Translations under genes and position numbers: made by a program
Assembly: GCF_026586795.1 (NCBI RefSeq)
Contig: NZ_JAPFGY010000014.1
Location: forward strand, 26,210 to 90,209
DNA from: Erythrobacter sp. WG
GTDB taxonomy: Bacteria > Pseudomonadota > Alphaproteobacteria > Sphingomonadales > Sphingomonadaceae
Length of the DNA stretch: 64,000 nucleotides
Reading direction: 5' to 3'
In this document: positions 1 through 10,772 of the stretch, in pieces
Position numbering within the stretch: position 1 is the first letter of the stretch
Layout: every line of letters starts with the position of its first letter
Notes under the pieces: model-generated
The model's input: the letters and a program-made list of their open reading frames with translations, nothing else
Told to the model about the DNA's origin: nothing
Database searches by the model: none

Positions 1-1287
1 ATCACCGGCTATTCGGGCTACGACTTCGCGCAGGCCTTCAACATTCAGGGGCGCACGCCGACCCGGCTGGTGTCGGACAATGCCGAGACGTTCAACCAGT
101 GGTCGCAGGAGATCAGGCTGCTGTCGCCCACCACGGGCGCCTTCGACTACGTGGTCGGCGCCTATTTCGAATGGAGCGAATCTCTCGTCAGGCGCGGCCA
201 GACGTTCGATCTACCCGCCCCGCGCGTGCCCGACCGGATCATCCGCCGCCGCTTCGACCAGGAAACCACCGTGCTGTCCGCCTTCGCGCAGGCCAATTGG
301 CGCTTCGCGGAGCAGTTCTCGCTCGGCGCCGGGCTGCGCTGGACGCGGATCGACAAGACCGGCGAGGTCGAGGGGACCACCACCAACTTCCTCCCCGGAC
401 CGCCCACCACCCCCAACCAGGTGATTCCGCTCAACCTGCTGAGGGGCGAAATCGACGAGAGCACCTTCGCGCCCTCGGCAGTGCTCAACTGGACGCCGAG
501 CCGCGACGTGACCGCCTATGTCCGCTATGCGCGCGGCGAGAAAGGCGGGGCCTTCTCCGAATTCCAGAACGTGACGCCGCGCACCTTCTTCCTGCGGCCG
601 GAAACCTCGGACCTGTTCGAAGTCGGCCTCAAGACGCAGTTCCCCGAGATCAGGGGCTTCTTCAACGTCATCGCCTACACCACCGATTACAAGGACCTGC
701 AACGCTCCGCGCTCGACATCAACACCGCCGAGTTCATCACCTCCAATGCCGCGGGCGCCCGCACGCGGGGGGTCGAGATCGAAGGCGGCTTCTCTCCCGC
801 CGAGGGCCTCACCCTGTCGGCAGCGGTCGCCTATCTCGATGCGAAGTACACCAGCTTCCGCAACGGGCCCTGCGCGGCCAGCAATCCGGCCTTCAACGCG
901 CCCGGCTGCGTCGAGGATCGCAGCGGCTCGCGGCTCGAGAACGCGCCCGAGTGGAGCGGCAACATCGCCGTCGATTTCGACCGGCCGGTGACCGAGCGGC
1001 TGCGGGCCTTCGCCAATGCCACGCTGAACTTCCAGTCGGACGTCAACTACCGCGAGTTCGCCAATCCGCTCGAGGTGCAGCCGGCCTTCTCCAAGACCGA
1101 CATCCGCGCCGGCCTCGGCAGCGTGGGACGGGGATGGGAGGTGGCGCTGCTGGTGCGCAATCTCTTCGAGGAACGCACCTCCGCGCTGATCTTCCCGACC
1201 TTCCCGGTGGGCCTCGGACCCAACGACCGCGTCCACGTCCCCGATCCGCTGCGCAGCTTCACCCTTCAGGCAAGGGTTGCCTTCTAG
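1..1287 (+). CDS. TonB-dependent receptor, C-terminal part (5' end outside window)
   Basis: The frame is open from the first base, so the gene begins upstream of the window; a GTG at 70 is only an internal codon. The visible 428 residues are a run of alternating beta strands typical of the receptor barrel, with segments such as VTAYVRYARGEKGGAFSEF and a C terminus FTLQARVAF ending in phenylalanine, the outer-membrane barrel signature recognised by BAM. The plug domain and TonB box lie outside. The family imports siderophores, vitamins or glycans across the outer membrane using TonB energy; the substrate cannot be read from the barrel. A GC-rich hairpin follows the stop. Confidence 0.9.
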   Translation: MTGYSGYDFAQAFNIQGRTPTRLVSDNAETFNQWSQEIRLLSPTTGAFDYVVGAYFEWSESLVRRGQTFDLPAPRVPDRIIRRRFDQETTVLSAFAQANWRFAEQFSLGAGLRWTRIDKTGEVEGTTTNFLPGPPTTPNQVIPLNLLRGEIDESTFAPSAVLNWTPSRDVTAYVRYARGEKGGAFSEFQNVTPRTFFLRPETSDLFEVGLKTQFPEIRGFFNVIAYTTDYKDLQRSALDINTAEFITSNAAGARTRGVEIEGGFSPAEGLTLSAAVAYLDAKYTSFRNGPCAASNPAFNAPGCVEDRSGSRLENAPEWSGNIAVDFDRPVTERLRAFANATLNFQSDVNYREFANPLEVQPAFSKTDIRAGLGSVGRGWEVALLVRNLFEERTSALIFPTFPVGLGPNDRVHVPDPLRSFTLQARVAF

Positions 1288-1297
1288 GCGCTGCGCA

Positions 1298-1316
1298 GCC
1301 GCGCCGTATGCGCGGC
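1298..1316 (+). terminator. GC-rich hairpin after the TonB receptor, possible terminator
   Basis: A perfect 7-bp stem (GCCGCGC / GCGCGGC) with a 5-nt loop lies 11 bases after the receptor stop codon. It is followed by GGGCCTTTCG, a short T run. It is a plausible but weak Rho-independent terminator separating the receptor from the MerR operon. Confidence 0.45.
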
Positions 1317-1347
1317 GGGCCTTTCGTCCGACGCCCGATAAGGGCTC

Positions 1348-1378
1348 TTGAAGTTGACCCTGCGTCAACCGCTACACC
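1348..1378 (+). promoter_or_regulatory. MerR-type promoter/operator, 19-bp spacer
   Basis: A -35-like TTGAAG (1348-1353) and a -10-like TACACC (1373-1378) are 19 bp apart, the overlong spacing characteristic of MerR-controlled promoters. Inside the spacer lies the inverted repeat GTTGACCCTGCGTCAAC (1353-1369), resembling known MerR-family operators. Transcription would start about 7 bases after the -10, which is the A of the merR-like ATG at 1385, implying a leaderless mRNA. Family knowledge: MerR proteins bind such spacers and activate by untwisting the DNA. Confidence 0.7.
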
Positions 1379-1384
1379 GGGGGC

Positions 1385-2209
1385 ATGAATGATTCGTTCC
1401 CCATCGATGAAGTCGTCCGCCGGACGGGCCTGACCTCGCGCGCCTTGCGGTTCTACGAGGCGCGCGGGCTCATCACGCCGCTGCGCACAGGGGCGGGGCG
1501 GCGCTGGTTCGGGCCCGAGGAGCTCGAACGGATCCAGCGCATCGTCGCCCTGAAGAAGGCAGGGCTGAGCCTCGGCGACATCAAGCGCCTTTTCGATCGC
1601 AAGCCGATCGACCTGGCCGCCCTGCTGGGTGCGCAGCGCAGGCGCCTCGCCGAACAGGCCGAGGAGATCGCCGATGCCATCGGCCTCATCGATACCGCAT
1701 TGTCCCGCATCGGCCGAGGCGAGCCGCTCGATGCCGCGACGCTCTGCTCGCTCATTCGTGACGGAGAGAAACTCATGACCGACCAGACCAGGGCCTGGCA
1801 GGAGGTGGCGGACCAATACTACACCCCCGAAGAGCAGGCCGAATGGCGCGAGCGCATGGCCGATGCGCCCGAGTTCAGCCAGGAGGCCTATCTGGAACAT
1901 TGGCGCGAACTCAGCGCCCGGATCGAGGCGGCGCTGCCCCTCGAGCCGGACAGCGAGGCCGCGCTCGGCTTCGTGCGTGAGTGGTTCGCGCTGCTCGAAC
2001 CCTTCAGCCGCAACGCCACCCCCGCGATGTGGGAAGGCACCGGCCGGATGTATGCGGACATGGCCCGCTGGGAAGGCAAGGTCGATCCGGGTTTCAGCAG
2101 CCGGGTGTGGGAGTTCATCACGGCCGCGACCCGGGCCGCGATGGTGCGGGGCGAGGACATCGGGCCCTTGCCGGCATGGTTTGCGGGCCCCGCCAGGCAG
2201 GAGGGCTGA
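1385..2209 (+). CDS. MerR family regulator with TipAS-like effector domain
   Basis: 274 aa. Residues about 4-70 form the MerR winged helix (TGLTSRALRFYEARGLI, then RRWFGPEELERIQRIVALKKAGLSLGDI). A coiled-coil dimerisation helix follows to about residue 125, and then a helical domain (EWRERMADAPEFSQEAYLEH ... FVREWFALLEPFSRN) like the TipAS ligand-binding domain that captures antibiotics or other drugs. It probably activates its own operon from the 19-bp-spacer promoter just upstream. ATG 1385 coincides with the predicted transcription start. The gene ends 3 bp before a hydrolase gene, followed by an SMR pump, so a drug- or xenobiotic-responsive resistance operon is likely. The ligand is unknown. 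Confidence 0.88.
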   Translation: MNDSFPIDEVVRRTGLTSRALRFYEARGLITPLRTGAGRRWFGPEELERIQRIVALKKAGLSLGDIKRLFDRKPIDLAALLGAQRRRLAEQAEEIADAIGLIDTALSRIGRGEPLDAATLCSLIRDGEKLMTDQTRAWQEVADQYYTPEEQAEWRERMADAPEFSQEAYLEHWRELSARIEAALPLEPDSEAALGFVREWFALLEPFSRNATPAMWEGTGRMYADMARWEGKVDPGFSSRVWEFITAATRAAMVRGEDIGPLPAWFAGPARQEG

Positions 2210-2212
2210 GCG

Positions 2213-3208
2213 ATGCGCAAGGCATGGAAACGGGCCGCCATTGCACTTGGCCTCGGCGCGGCTCTGCTGACCGCCGGCGGGGCGTGGCTTGCCGCGCAGC
2301 CCTGGGGGCCGCCCATCGAACTCGTCGACCCCGGCGCGGGCGGCACCGCGATCCGCCTGCCGGAACTGGTCGGCAATTTCTACCCCGGCTCGGGCGAGGG
2401 CAGGCGTCCTGCCATCCTGCTGCTCGGCGGTTCGGAAGGCGGCCTCGGCGCTGCGGTCGACGGGCAGGCGCGCCTGCTGGCGAGGGAGGGCTTCACGGTG
2501 CTGGCGCTGGCCTATTACCGCCTGCCCGGCCAGCCGCAGCGCTTCGAGCTGGTCCCGCTGGAAACCTTCACCCGCGCGCTCGACTGGCTGAAGACCCGGG
2601 ACGAGGTCGATCCGGCGCGGCTCGCGATCATGGGCACCTCCAAAGGGGCCGAGGCTGCACTCCTGGTGGCGAGCCGCCGGGGCGATCTGCGCGCCATCGT
2701 CGCCGCCGTGCCCTCGCAGGTGGCCTGGCAGGGCTTCGACTGGAGCTTTGCCCCCGTCAACGCTTCGAGCTGGAGCGAGAGCGGCAAGCCCGTTCCCTAC
2801 CTGCCGATCAGGACAGTGGAATGGAACGGCGACATCTACGGCCCGTCGCTGGCCGAGGCGGCACAGCACCCCGAGGCAGCCATACCGGTCGAACGGATCG
2901 CCGCCCCGGTGCTGCTGCTGTGCGGCGAGGACGACAAGCTGTGGCCCTCCTGCCCCATGGCACGCGCGATCAAGGCGCGCCGGGACGAGGCTGCGAGCCA
3001 ACTGGCGACGACCTTGCTCGCTTATCCCGATGCCGGTCATTTCGGGGTGGGGCCGCAACTGCCCGCCGGTCAGGACGTGCCGACGATGATCACGATGTTC
3101 GGCGGCACCAAGGAAGGCAACGTCGCAGCCCGCGCCGATGGCTGGCCGCGCACCATCGCCTTCCTGAAACAGGCGCTGGCCCCTCGCACGATCAAGGAGA
3201 AGCGGTGA
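2213..3208 (+). CDS. Alpha/beta hydrolase, acyl-CoA thioesterase/BAAT C-terminal type
   Basis: 331 aa. An N-terminal hydrophobic segment (residues 7-28) suggests a signal peptide or membrane anchor. The hydrolase core shows the oxyanion segment LLGGSEGG (70-77), the nucleophile elbow GTSKGAE with Ser143, an acid in GEDDKLWPS (Asp240/241) and His276 in DAGHF, a full Ser-Asp-His triad. The layout matches the BAAT C-terminal / dienelactone hydrolase-like family, whose members cleave or transfer acyl thioesters and esters. A ribosome site (GGAGGG) lies inside the end of the regulator gene. It is sandwiched between a TipAS-type regulator and an SMR exporter and may modify the compound the regulator senses; the substrate is not known. 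Confidence 0.82.
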   Translation: MRKAWKRAAIALGLGAALLTAGGAWLAAQPWGPPIELVDPGAGGTAIRLPELVGNFYPGSGEGRRPAILLLGGSEGGLGAAVDGQARLLAREGFTVLALAYYRLPGQPQRFELVPLETFTRALDWLKTRDEVDPARLAIMGTSKGAEAALLVASRRGDLRAIVAAVPSQVAWQGFDWSFAPVNASSWSESGKPVPYLPIRTVEWNGDIYGPSLAEAAQHPEAAIPVERIAAPVLLLCGEDDKLWPSCPMARAIKARRDEAASQLATTLLAYPDAGHFGVGPQLPAGQDVPTMITMFGGTKEGNVAARADGWPRTIAFLKQALAPRTIKEKR

Positions 3209-3543
3209 TGACGATCAACCCATGGGCAATGCTGCTGGGCGCCATCGCGCTCGAGGTGGCCTCGACCAGCCTGCTCAATGCCTCGCAGGGCATGACCCGC
3301 TGGGGTTATGGCGTGGCGGCGATGGCGGGGTACGGTATGTGCTTCTGGCTGCTAGCCTTCGCCATGACCCGCATTCCGATGGGGGTCGCCTATGCAGTCT
3401 GGTCGGGGGTCGGGATCGTTGCCATCGCGGCGATCGGCTGGATCGTGTTTCGCCAAAGCCTGACCTTGGCGCAGGCCGGTTTCATGGCACTCATCCTGAT
3501 TGGCGCCATCGGCCTCAATTTGACAGTCCGCGTGGCGGCCTGA
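3208..3543 (+). CDS. Small multidrug resistance (SMR/EmrE-type) efflux protein
   Basis: 111 aa with four hydrophobic helices, the usual SMR size. The membrane-embedded glutamate needed for proton/drug antiport is present as Glu16 in AIALEVAST, equivalent to Glu14 of EmrE, and the family hallmark IPMGVAYAVWSGVGIV is intact. SMR proteins act as dimers in the inner membrane and export cationic compounds or guanidinium. The ATG overlaps the TGA of the hydrolase gene by one base (TGATG), so the two are translationally coupled. This third gene of the MerR-led operon supports a detoxification role for the whole unit. Confidence 0.93.
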   Translation: MTINPWAMLLGAIALEVASTSLLNASQGMTRWGYGVAAMAGYGMCFWLLAFAMTRIPMGVAYAVWSGVGIVAIAAIGWIVFRQSLTLAQAGFMALILIGAIGLNLTVRVAA

Positions 3544-3584
3544 GGCTCCATCCGTGAAAGGCCTTGGGCGCTTTGGGAGAAAAG

Positions 3585-3661
<77 letters not shown>

Positions 3662-3733
3662 GACCGAGGGCCGCCTTAGGTTTGCAGCCGTGGCGGCGCA
3701 AGCCCCGAAACTGCCTGCTGCTGCGGCGCGCCG

Positions 3734-5925
<2,192 letters not shown>

Positions 5926-5929
<4 letters not shown>

Positions 5930-6906
5930 GGCTCCACTCCGGTCGCTTCGCAAAGCACCGCGGCGAGCGTCCGGCGCGCCAGCGGGATCTTGAAATCGTT
6001 CTCGCCGTAGCCGCGCGCGTCCTCGAGCAGCAGGTCGGCGGCCTTGTCGAACAGTGCGAGCGAGGGTTCGCTCCCGACCAGCAGCTCGGCAAGGCGCGGA
6101 TCGTGCCACGGCTTGTGCGCAAGGCCCCCGAAAGCGAGGTCGGCGCGGGTGAAGCGGTTCTCCTCGATGCCGATCACCGCTGCGACGGAGACCAGCGCGA
6201 AGGCATAGGAGGAGCGCTCGCGCACCTTGCGGTAGAGCTGGATGCCGCCGACGGGCGCGGGGAGGGTGACAGCGGTGATGACCTCGCCAGCGTCGAGCAC
6301 GTTGTCGCGCCACGGTGTGTCGCCCGGCAGGCGGTGGAAGTCGCGCAACCGCACCGAGCGGCTGCGGCGCTCGCCGCTGATCTCCACGCGCGCATCGAGC
6401 GCCGCGAGCGCCACCGCCATGTCGCCGGGATAGGTCGCGATGCACTGGTCGCTCGTGCCGAGCACCGCGTGAAGGCGCGCGATACCCTTGATCGCGCCGC
6501 AGCCCGAGCCCGGCTCGCGCTTGTTGCAGGGCTGGTCGATGTTGGTGAAGTTGTAGCAGCGGGTGCGCTGGCACAGGTTGCCCGCGGTGGTCGCCTTGTT
6601 GCGCAGCTGCTGGGTTGCGCCGGCCAGGATCGCGCGGGCGAGCACCGGGTAGTCGCGCCGCACCCGCGGATCGACGGCGGTGGCGGTGTTGGTGGCCAGC
6701 GCGCCGATCCTGAGGCCATCTCCCTCCTCGGCAATGGTGCCGAGCGACAGGCGGCCGATGTCCACCAATGTTTGCGGCGTCTCCACCTGAAGCTTCATCA
6801 GGTCGATGAGATTGGTGCCCCCGGCGAGCAGGCGGGTGCCGTCCTCCCCCACGAGTTGCGCCGCGTGTTCGAACCGCTCGGCCCGCTGATAGTCGAACGG
6901 CCTCAT
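5926..6906 (-). CDS. paoB: Aldehyde oxidoreductase FAD-binding subunit (PaoB/YagS-like)
   Basis: 326 aa medium subunit of a heterotrimeric molybdenum hydroxylase. The FAD-binding loop LLAGGTNLIDLMKL is at residues about 27-40. A cysteine-rich insertion CQRTRCYNF...PCNKREPGSGC matches the extra [4Fe-4S] cluster described for PaoB, which distinguishes this branch from ordinary xanthine dehydrogenases. It passes electrons from the iron-sulfur subunit to its acceptor through FAD. The start (ATG 6906) overlaps the stop of the 2Fe-2S gene, and its stop overlaps the start of the molybdenum subunit, showing tight translational coupling. Confidence 0.93.
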
Positions 6907-7403
6907 GCCTCCGCTCCCGCCACGTCGCGGATCGCCGCGACGATGTTGGGATAGGCCCCGCAGCGGCACAGGTTGCCGCTCATCCGCTCGCGGATCTCCG
7001 CGTCGGTGAGAGCGGGGGCGGCATCGAGGTCCTCGGTCGCGTCGCTCGGCCAGCCGGCGGCGATCTCCTGGAGCATCGCGGTCGCCGAGCAGATCTGCCC
7101 CGGCGTGCAATAGCCGCACTGGAAGCCGTCATGCGCGACGAAGGCCGCCTGCATCGCCCCCGGCGCGGCGAGGGTGCCGAGACCCTCGATGGTGGTCACC
7201 TCGTCGCCCTCGTGGGTCACCGCTAGCGACAGGCAGGAATTGATCCGCACCCCGCCCACCAGCACCGTGCAAGCCCCGCACTGGCCATGGTCGCAGCCCT
7301 TCTTGGTGCCCGTCAGCCCAGCCTCGCGGCGGAGAAAATCGAGCAGGCTCGTCCGCGGGTCGGCGGGCAGCGGGTAGTCCTGTCCGTTGATCGAAATGGC
7401 CAT
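6903..7403 (-). CDS. paoA: Aldehyde oxidoreductase [2Fe-2S] subunit (PaoA/YagT-like)
   Basis: 166 aa. The N-terminal ferredoxin-like domain carries one [2Fe-2S] cluster (GCDHGQCGACTVLVGG with a later RINSC), and the C-terminal helical domain the second (QCGYCTPGQI and NLCRCGAYP). Unlike E. coli PaoA, no Tat leader precedes the ferredoxin fold: the protein starts directly at MAISINGQDYPLP, and no upstream start adds one, so the complex is probably cytoplasmic. First gene of the minus-strand operon. The putative integration site of the 33-kb island lies about 170 bp upstream of its start, so its promoter region is close to the island edge. Confidence 0.93.
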   Translation of the reverse strand: MAISINGQDYPLPADPRTSLLDFLRREAGLTGTKKGCDHGQCGACTVLVGGVRINSCLSLAVTHEGDEVTTIEGLGTLAAPGAMQAAFVAHDGFQCGYCTPGQICSATAMLQEIAAGWPSDATEDLDAAPALTDAEIRERMSGNLCRCGAYPNIVAAIRDVAGAEA

Positions 7404-7574
7404 CGTGTCTCGTCCTCGTGCAGGAAGCGTGCGCTGCCGGGACGCTGACGAGCATCTTCTTCTTCAGCCCTAACATCGATCACGTTCTGGCGGAGCGCAA
7501 GGCGGTTTTGCGCCGCTCGGCGCCAGCTGGCGGCCGGGAGGCACATCGTGCCGCCCGCCGCGCTCGCCCGCCCT

Positions 7575-7592
7575 CCGGTGGGCCCGGCAGGA
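7575..7592 (+). repeat. Putative attL: 18-bp direct repeat of the tRNA-Ile2 3' end
   Basis: CCGGTGGGCCCGGCAGGA is identical, in the same orientation, to 40919-40936, where 14 of its bases are the 3' end of tRNA-Ile2. A chance copy of one given 18-mer in 64 kb is very unlikely even at this GC content. It marks the left end of the proposed island. It also forms part of a hairpin with 7595-7603, a possible alternative reason for its sequence. Confidence 0.75.
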
Positions 7593-7656
7593 AAACCTCC
7601 CGGCCACACGGGTGCCTTGGAAAATCAACGTGTTAGGCCGAACTGCGTTGCCCTAA

Positions 7657-7676
7657 GTGTCACATCCTTGTGTCAC
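7657..7676 (+). repeat. Putative integrase arm-site pair, left end
   Basis: GTGTCACA (7657-7664), five bases, then GTGTCAC (7670-7676): two direct repeats 13 bp apart start to start. The same pair with the same spacing occurs at 40836-40855 at the other end of the island. The distance to the 18-bp repeat is 64 bp here and 63 bp there. This is what is expected of arm-type binding sites of a lambda-type integrase. Confidence 0.68.
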
Positions 7677-7791
7677 GTGCAAGCCCTCTTCCTGAGAGCA
7701 GGTAATCACTCGCTAGTATGACCCGTTGTGCCGGTATTCGCCAAAGTGCGGGCGCTCGTCCAAGAGGAACAACTGGTAGCTTGGCGGTCGG

Positions 7792-7805
7792 TGCAACCGG
7801 TTGCA
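7792..7805. repeat. 14-bp palindrome TGCAACCGGTTGCA, copy 1
   Basis: A perfect palindrome in the left non-coding edge of the island. Identical copies lie at 30759, 37601 and 39076. The form (central CCGG, TGCAA arms) resembles LacI-family operators, but no LacI-family regulator is in the window. Confidence 0.6.
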
Positions 7806-8569
7806 TGGGATTTTCGCATGAGCAGCTTTCCAGCTCTCTCCGTTCCGTTTGACGATAACGCTACCTATCGGTTTCAGGCGCTAACTTGTTCCGGTTCTCG
7901 CCCTCGCTGCTGGCACCTGCATCGCAAAGAGACCGAGTGGCTTTAGGCGCCGGTGGCGGAGACGGAGGGATACTGGCCCTCAATGAAGAGATTGAACAAA
8001 ATCATATACTTATTTTTCAAGCTGATGCCGAGTTTGTAGCATCGTTTGTAGCAGAAGATTTTGCGCGTCATGGTGGGTAAACGGCGATCTTCGACCCAGA
8101 CCCAGTCGTTCCTGATCAGAGCAGTGAACGTCTGTTTCCGCCGAAAGCCGCCTTGCGGCTTTCGGGCTTCACCCTCGGCCCCGCTGATGACTGCAACTGG
8201 GTGGGAAGGCGAATGGCCGCTTTGAGGTGACAGAACACGATAGCTGACGTTGATCGGAGCCAAGTAATGCGTCGCCTCCCGACCCGGTCGTTCGGTGCAA
8301 CAAGGGTGGACGTCCGCTTCTGAAAAAATCCGCCGATCGGATACCCCGTAGCTGCTTGTCAGCATTGCTCTCTCATCCCACGCTATAGGAGCTATCTACG
8401 CGTTCCCGAAACTTGAGGTAACGGTCAAAGCAACACGATTTGCCGCTGCCCCCCGGTAATTGGTTAGCTTAATCGGATCGGCCAAAAGCATAGGACGTAA
8501 AACCGTGCCTAGCATTGTAGATCGAGCTTCAGTATTGGAAGCCAGTGCCAAATTCTATGGGAAGGATTT

Positions 8570-9370
8570 ATGATGAAACTTGTCTCGCTCATGGTCCTGT
8601 TCATGTTTGGTGCTGCCCCGGTTTTGGCTGAGGACGCGGCTGGGAAGCCGTCGACCGATCCCAACCCCCACGTGCGGATCGAAGGCGACACCTTGATCTA
8701 CATCGGCGGGATCAACGCAAATGGGTTGCAGGCGCTGAGTGATGCGGTCCGCACATTGCCGCGCGGGCAAGTCACCAAGATGCTTGTCAACTCCGGGGGC
8801 GGTGACACAAAGGCTGGCATCTTCATCGGTTCGATCATTGCCGACCTGAAGCCCCACCTGACCATCGAGACAGGCTGTTTTTCATCCTGCGCGAACTTCA
8901 TCGCGCCGGCCGCTGCCAGCATCACCATTCGCCAGGACGCCTTTCTGGGATGGCATGGCAATGATCGGGGCTTTGCCATTGTCGCAGCCGAAAAGGGTGT
9001 GACTTTGCGTGACCACCTGCGCGAGATGGTCTCCCCGCAAGCCAGGGATGCCGTTGGCCCGGACGGCAAGGCTGCCGACATCGAGGCCTTTCTCGATGAG
9101 GCCGTGCCCGCAACCGAAGCGCTGATTGCAGAGGAGGCTGCGCTCTACGAGCGGATCGGGCTGGCGAGCGACACCTTCGCGGTTTGCGGCGTAGGCCCCC
9201 GCTTTGACGGTCGATTGACCGGGGACCAGCTTGGCTGGGGTTTCTCGCTTGAAGACATGGCGCAGCTCGGCTTGCCGCCGGTGCAATACGAAGGTGCCGG
9301 ACGCTACGAGGACAGCGCGGCTTTCAAGCGCTGGCTGATCTTGTTGACCCCCGAGGATTGCCAAGGTTGA
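8570..9370 (+). CDS. Periplasmic ClpP-like protein (COG3904 type)
   Basis: 266 aa. Residues 1-20 are a signal peptide ending PVLA. The body has a ClpP/crotonase-like fold signature: NSGGGDTKAG (75-83), the family motif C-x-S-x-C as CFSSC (103-107) carrying the likely nucleophile Ser105, and GWHG with His129 as the likely partner. These match the poorly characterised periplasmic ClpP-like proteins; peptidase activity is inferred, not shown. A ribosome site GGAAGGA precedes ATG 8570, and a second ATG follows directly. It is the first gene inside the left edge of the island, convergent with the AraC gene, and separate from the peptidase run that starts at 10.8 kb. Confidence 0.75.
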   Translation: MMKLVSLMVLFMFGAAPVLAEDAAGKPSTDPNPHVRIEGDTLIYIGGINANGLQALSDAVRTLPRGQVTKMLVNSGGGDTKAGIFIGSIIADLKPHLTIETGCFSSCANFIAPAAASITIRQDAFLGWHGNDRGFAIVAAEKGVTLRDHLREMVSPQARDAVGPDGKAADIEAFLDEAVPATEALIAEEAALYERIGLASDTFAVCGVGPRFDGRLTGDQLGWGFSLEDMAQLGLPPVQYEGAGRYEDSAAFKRWLILLTPEDCQG

Positions 9371-9401
9371 ACAGGCCGCATTGTGGTTCTGTTCCCCCTG
9401 A

Positions 9402-10634
9402 TCAGCGGTGCATCGCGGCGCGACTCGACCGCGATTTGCGCAGATTATTGGGTGTATCCCCAAAGCATTTCTTTACCCAGCGGCCGAAGGTGGAAACGTC
9501 GCCGAAGCCCAATCTTTGCGCCGCTTCAGCCAGCGAAATCGACGGATCGGCAATAACAGCGATAGCCCTTGCCTTGCGCTCGTCTTCGACCAGTCTGTGA
9601 AAGCTCATGTCGTTCCGGGCCAACTGGCGTACCACCGAGCGAATGGAGATACCCAGATGCGCCGCTACCTGCTTGATACGTGGCACGCGCTGTTCGTTCT
9701 GGAGCATGTCGACGATAAAACCTCGCACTTTGTGAATTATTTCCGGATCGCCTGTGTCGTATTCAATCTCCAGCATCTTTGCCTGAGCCATCGACCACAT
9801 CAGCGGGTCATGGTACGGATTGGCCACTAGGCTCCAATGCTTCGGCCATCGCAGAGTTTCCATCTCCTTGGCTGGTTCGATCCGGCACCGGAATCGCGCA
9901 AGCAGCGACTGTGCCTTGGGAACATCGTGCAACTGTGTCGCCAGCGCCATCTCGGCCGGGTTCCCGGCCTCGATGCTTTCGACCGCGCGGTAGACCAGTG
10001 CGATCGCGCCGATGGCGACAAACCGGAAAAGCGGCCCCATCGACCAGGCTGGCTCGAAAGTGATCTGCGAGGTCTCTTCCTCTTCGTGGTAGTGGACGAT
10101 CAGGAAAGGATTTTGCGCCACCATTGCCCGCACCAGCACTTGCATCACAAGGCCCAGATTGGGCGCATGGAGCAGCGCCAGCACCCAAGTGGTGCCTAAC
10201 ACCGGGCGCTGCGAAAACAGCAAGCGTTCAACCAGCGCGAAGCTATCATCGCGGTCGATCACATTTCCGACGAAAATGAGGGCATCGGCCAGAGAAATTT
10301 TCGCAGGCAGTGAGCCCGTTTCGGTTAGTGACGTCCCCTCGAATAGCTCGTCGGGCCAGCCGAGCCATTGCCCGAAGTGCATCAAGGGTGCCGCCAGGAC
10401 GAGCTTCGCGGCCTTGTCGCCAAGCTTGCTTATGGCAAACTCAGCGTCGGCTCGCCCAGTCCGGTCCATGCCGAATGTCTTCTCGGAAGGAGGTTGGAAT
10501 AACCTCCGGTCCCCTTGGTCAAGCATAACGATGATCACCCCAGTGCCCTGCCGAGGCGGCCGGACCGCAAGAAACCACAAGGATACATGCACCGACGTCG
10601 CTTGCACAGTGATCGGATTGGCGCGATTTGCCAA
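9402..10634 (-). CDS. AraC family transcriptional regulator
   Basis: 410 aa from the furthest start (ATG 10634); an internal ATG at 10526 (MLDQGDRRLFQPP) would give 374 aa and may be the true start, since the first 36 residues look unlike the family. The N-terminal two thirds resemble the arabinose-binding-like sensor of OruR/ArgR-type AraC proteins. The C-terminal HTH pair is clear: RIKQVAAHLGISIRSVVRQL and ISLAEAAQRLGFGDVSTFGRW, ending in the conserved FGDTPNNLR. It is divergent from the lipoprotein gene at 10773 and convergent with the ClpP-like gene, so it is a candidate regulator of the adjacent envelope gene run. The effector is unknown. Confidence 0.85.
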   Translation of the reverse strand: MANRANPITVQATSVHVSLWFLAVRPPRQGTGVIIVMLDQGDRRLFQPPSEKTFGMDRTGRADAEFAISKLGDKAAKLVLAAPLMHFGQWLGWPDELFEGTSLTETGSLPAKISLADALIFVGNVIDRDDSFALVERLLFSQRPVLGTTWVLALLHAPNLGLVMQVLVRAMVAQNPFLIVHYHEEEETSQITFEPAWSMGPLFRFVAIGAIALVYRAVESIEAGNPAEMALATQLHDVPKAQSLLARFRCRIEPAKEMETLRWPKHWSLVANPYHDPLMWSMAQAKMLEIEYDTGDPEIIHKVRGFIVDMLQNEQRVPRIKQVAAHLGISIRSVVRQLARNDMSFHRLVEDERKARAIAVIADPSISLAEAAQRLGFGDVSTFGRWVKKCFGDTPNNLRKSRSSRAAMHR

Positions 10635-10772
10635 AAGCTTGGCAGCGAATGACGATAGCCACTCCTAAGGCTCTGGCGCAAAGTGCAGGTAAGAGGGAGC
10701 GGGGGCCCCTGTTTGTCGGCAGGGCCGACTGGCGATGGCCTTTTTCTCCGCTTGCGATCGGGGGATCAGGCT

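Larger units (their letters stand above)
7404..8569. other. 1.17-kb non-coding stretch at the left island edge
   Basis: No convincing gene is seen. It contains the 18-bp repeat shared with the tRNA-Ile2 end (7575-7592), a hairpin (7583-7603), the paired GTGTCAC repeats (7657-7676), one copy of the palindrome TGCAACCGGTTGCA (7792-7805), and from about 8090 a diverged repeat-like tract with AAAGCCGCC/GGCGGCTTT-type motifs. It is visibly richer in A+T than the flanks. An open minus frame at 7943-8365 has no ribosome site or recognisable domain and crosses the repeat tract. Confidence 0.6.

Noticed and set aside
7575..7603. Terminator hairpin as the sole explanation for the left 18-bp repeat
   Set aside because: A CCCGGCAGG/CCTCCCGG hairpin can be drawn, but it does not explain identity to the tRNA-Ile2 end nor the matching arm-site pairs; no gene ends there.
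7943..8365. 140-aa minus-strand open frame in the left island edge
   Set aside because: No ribosome site, no domain, and it crosses the repeat-like tract and AT-rich sequence.
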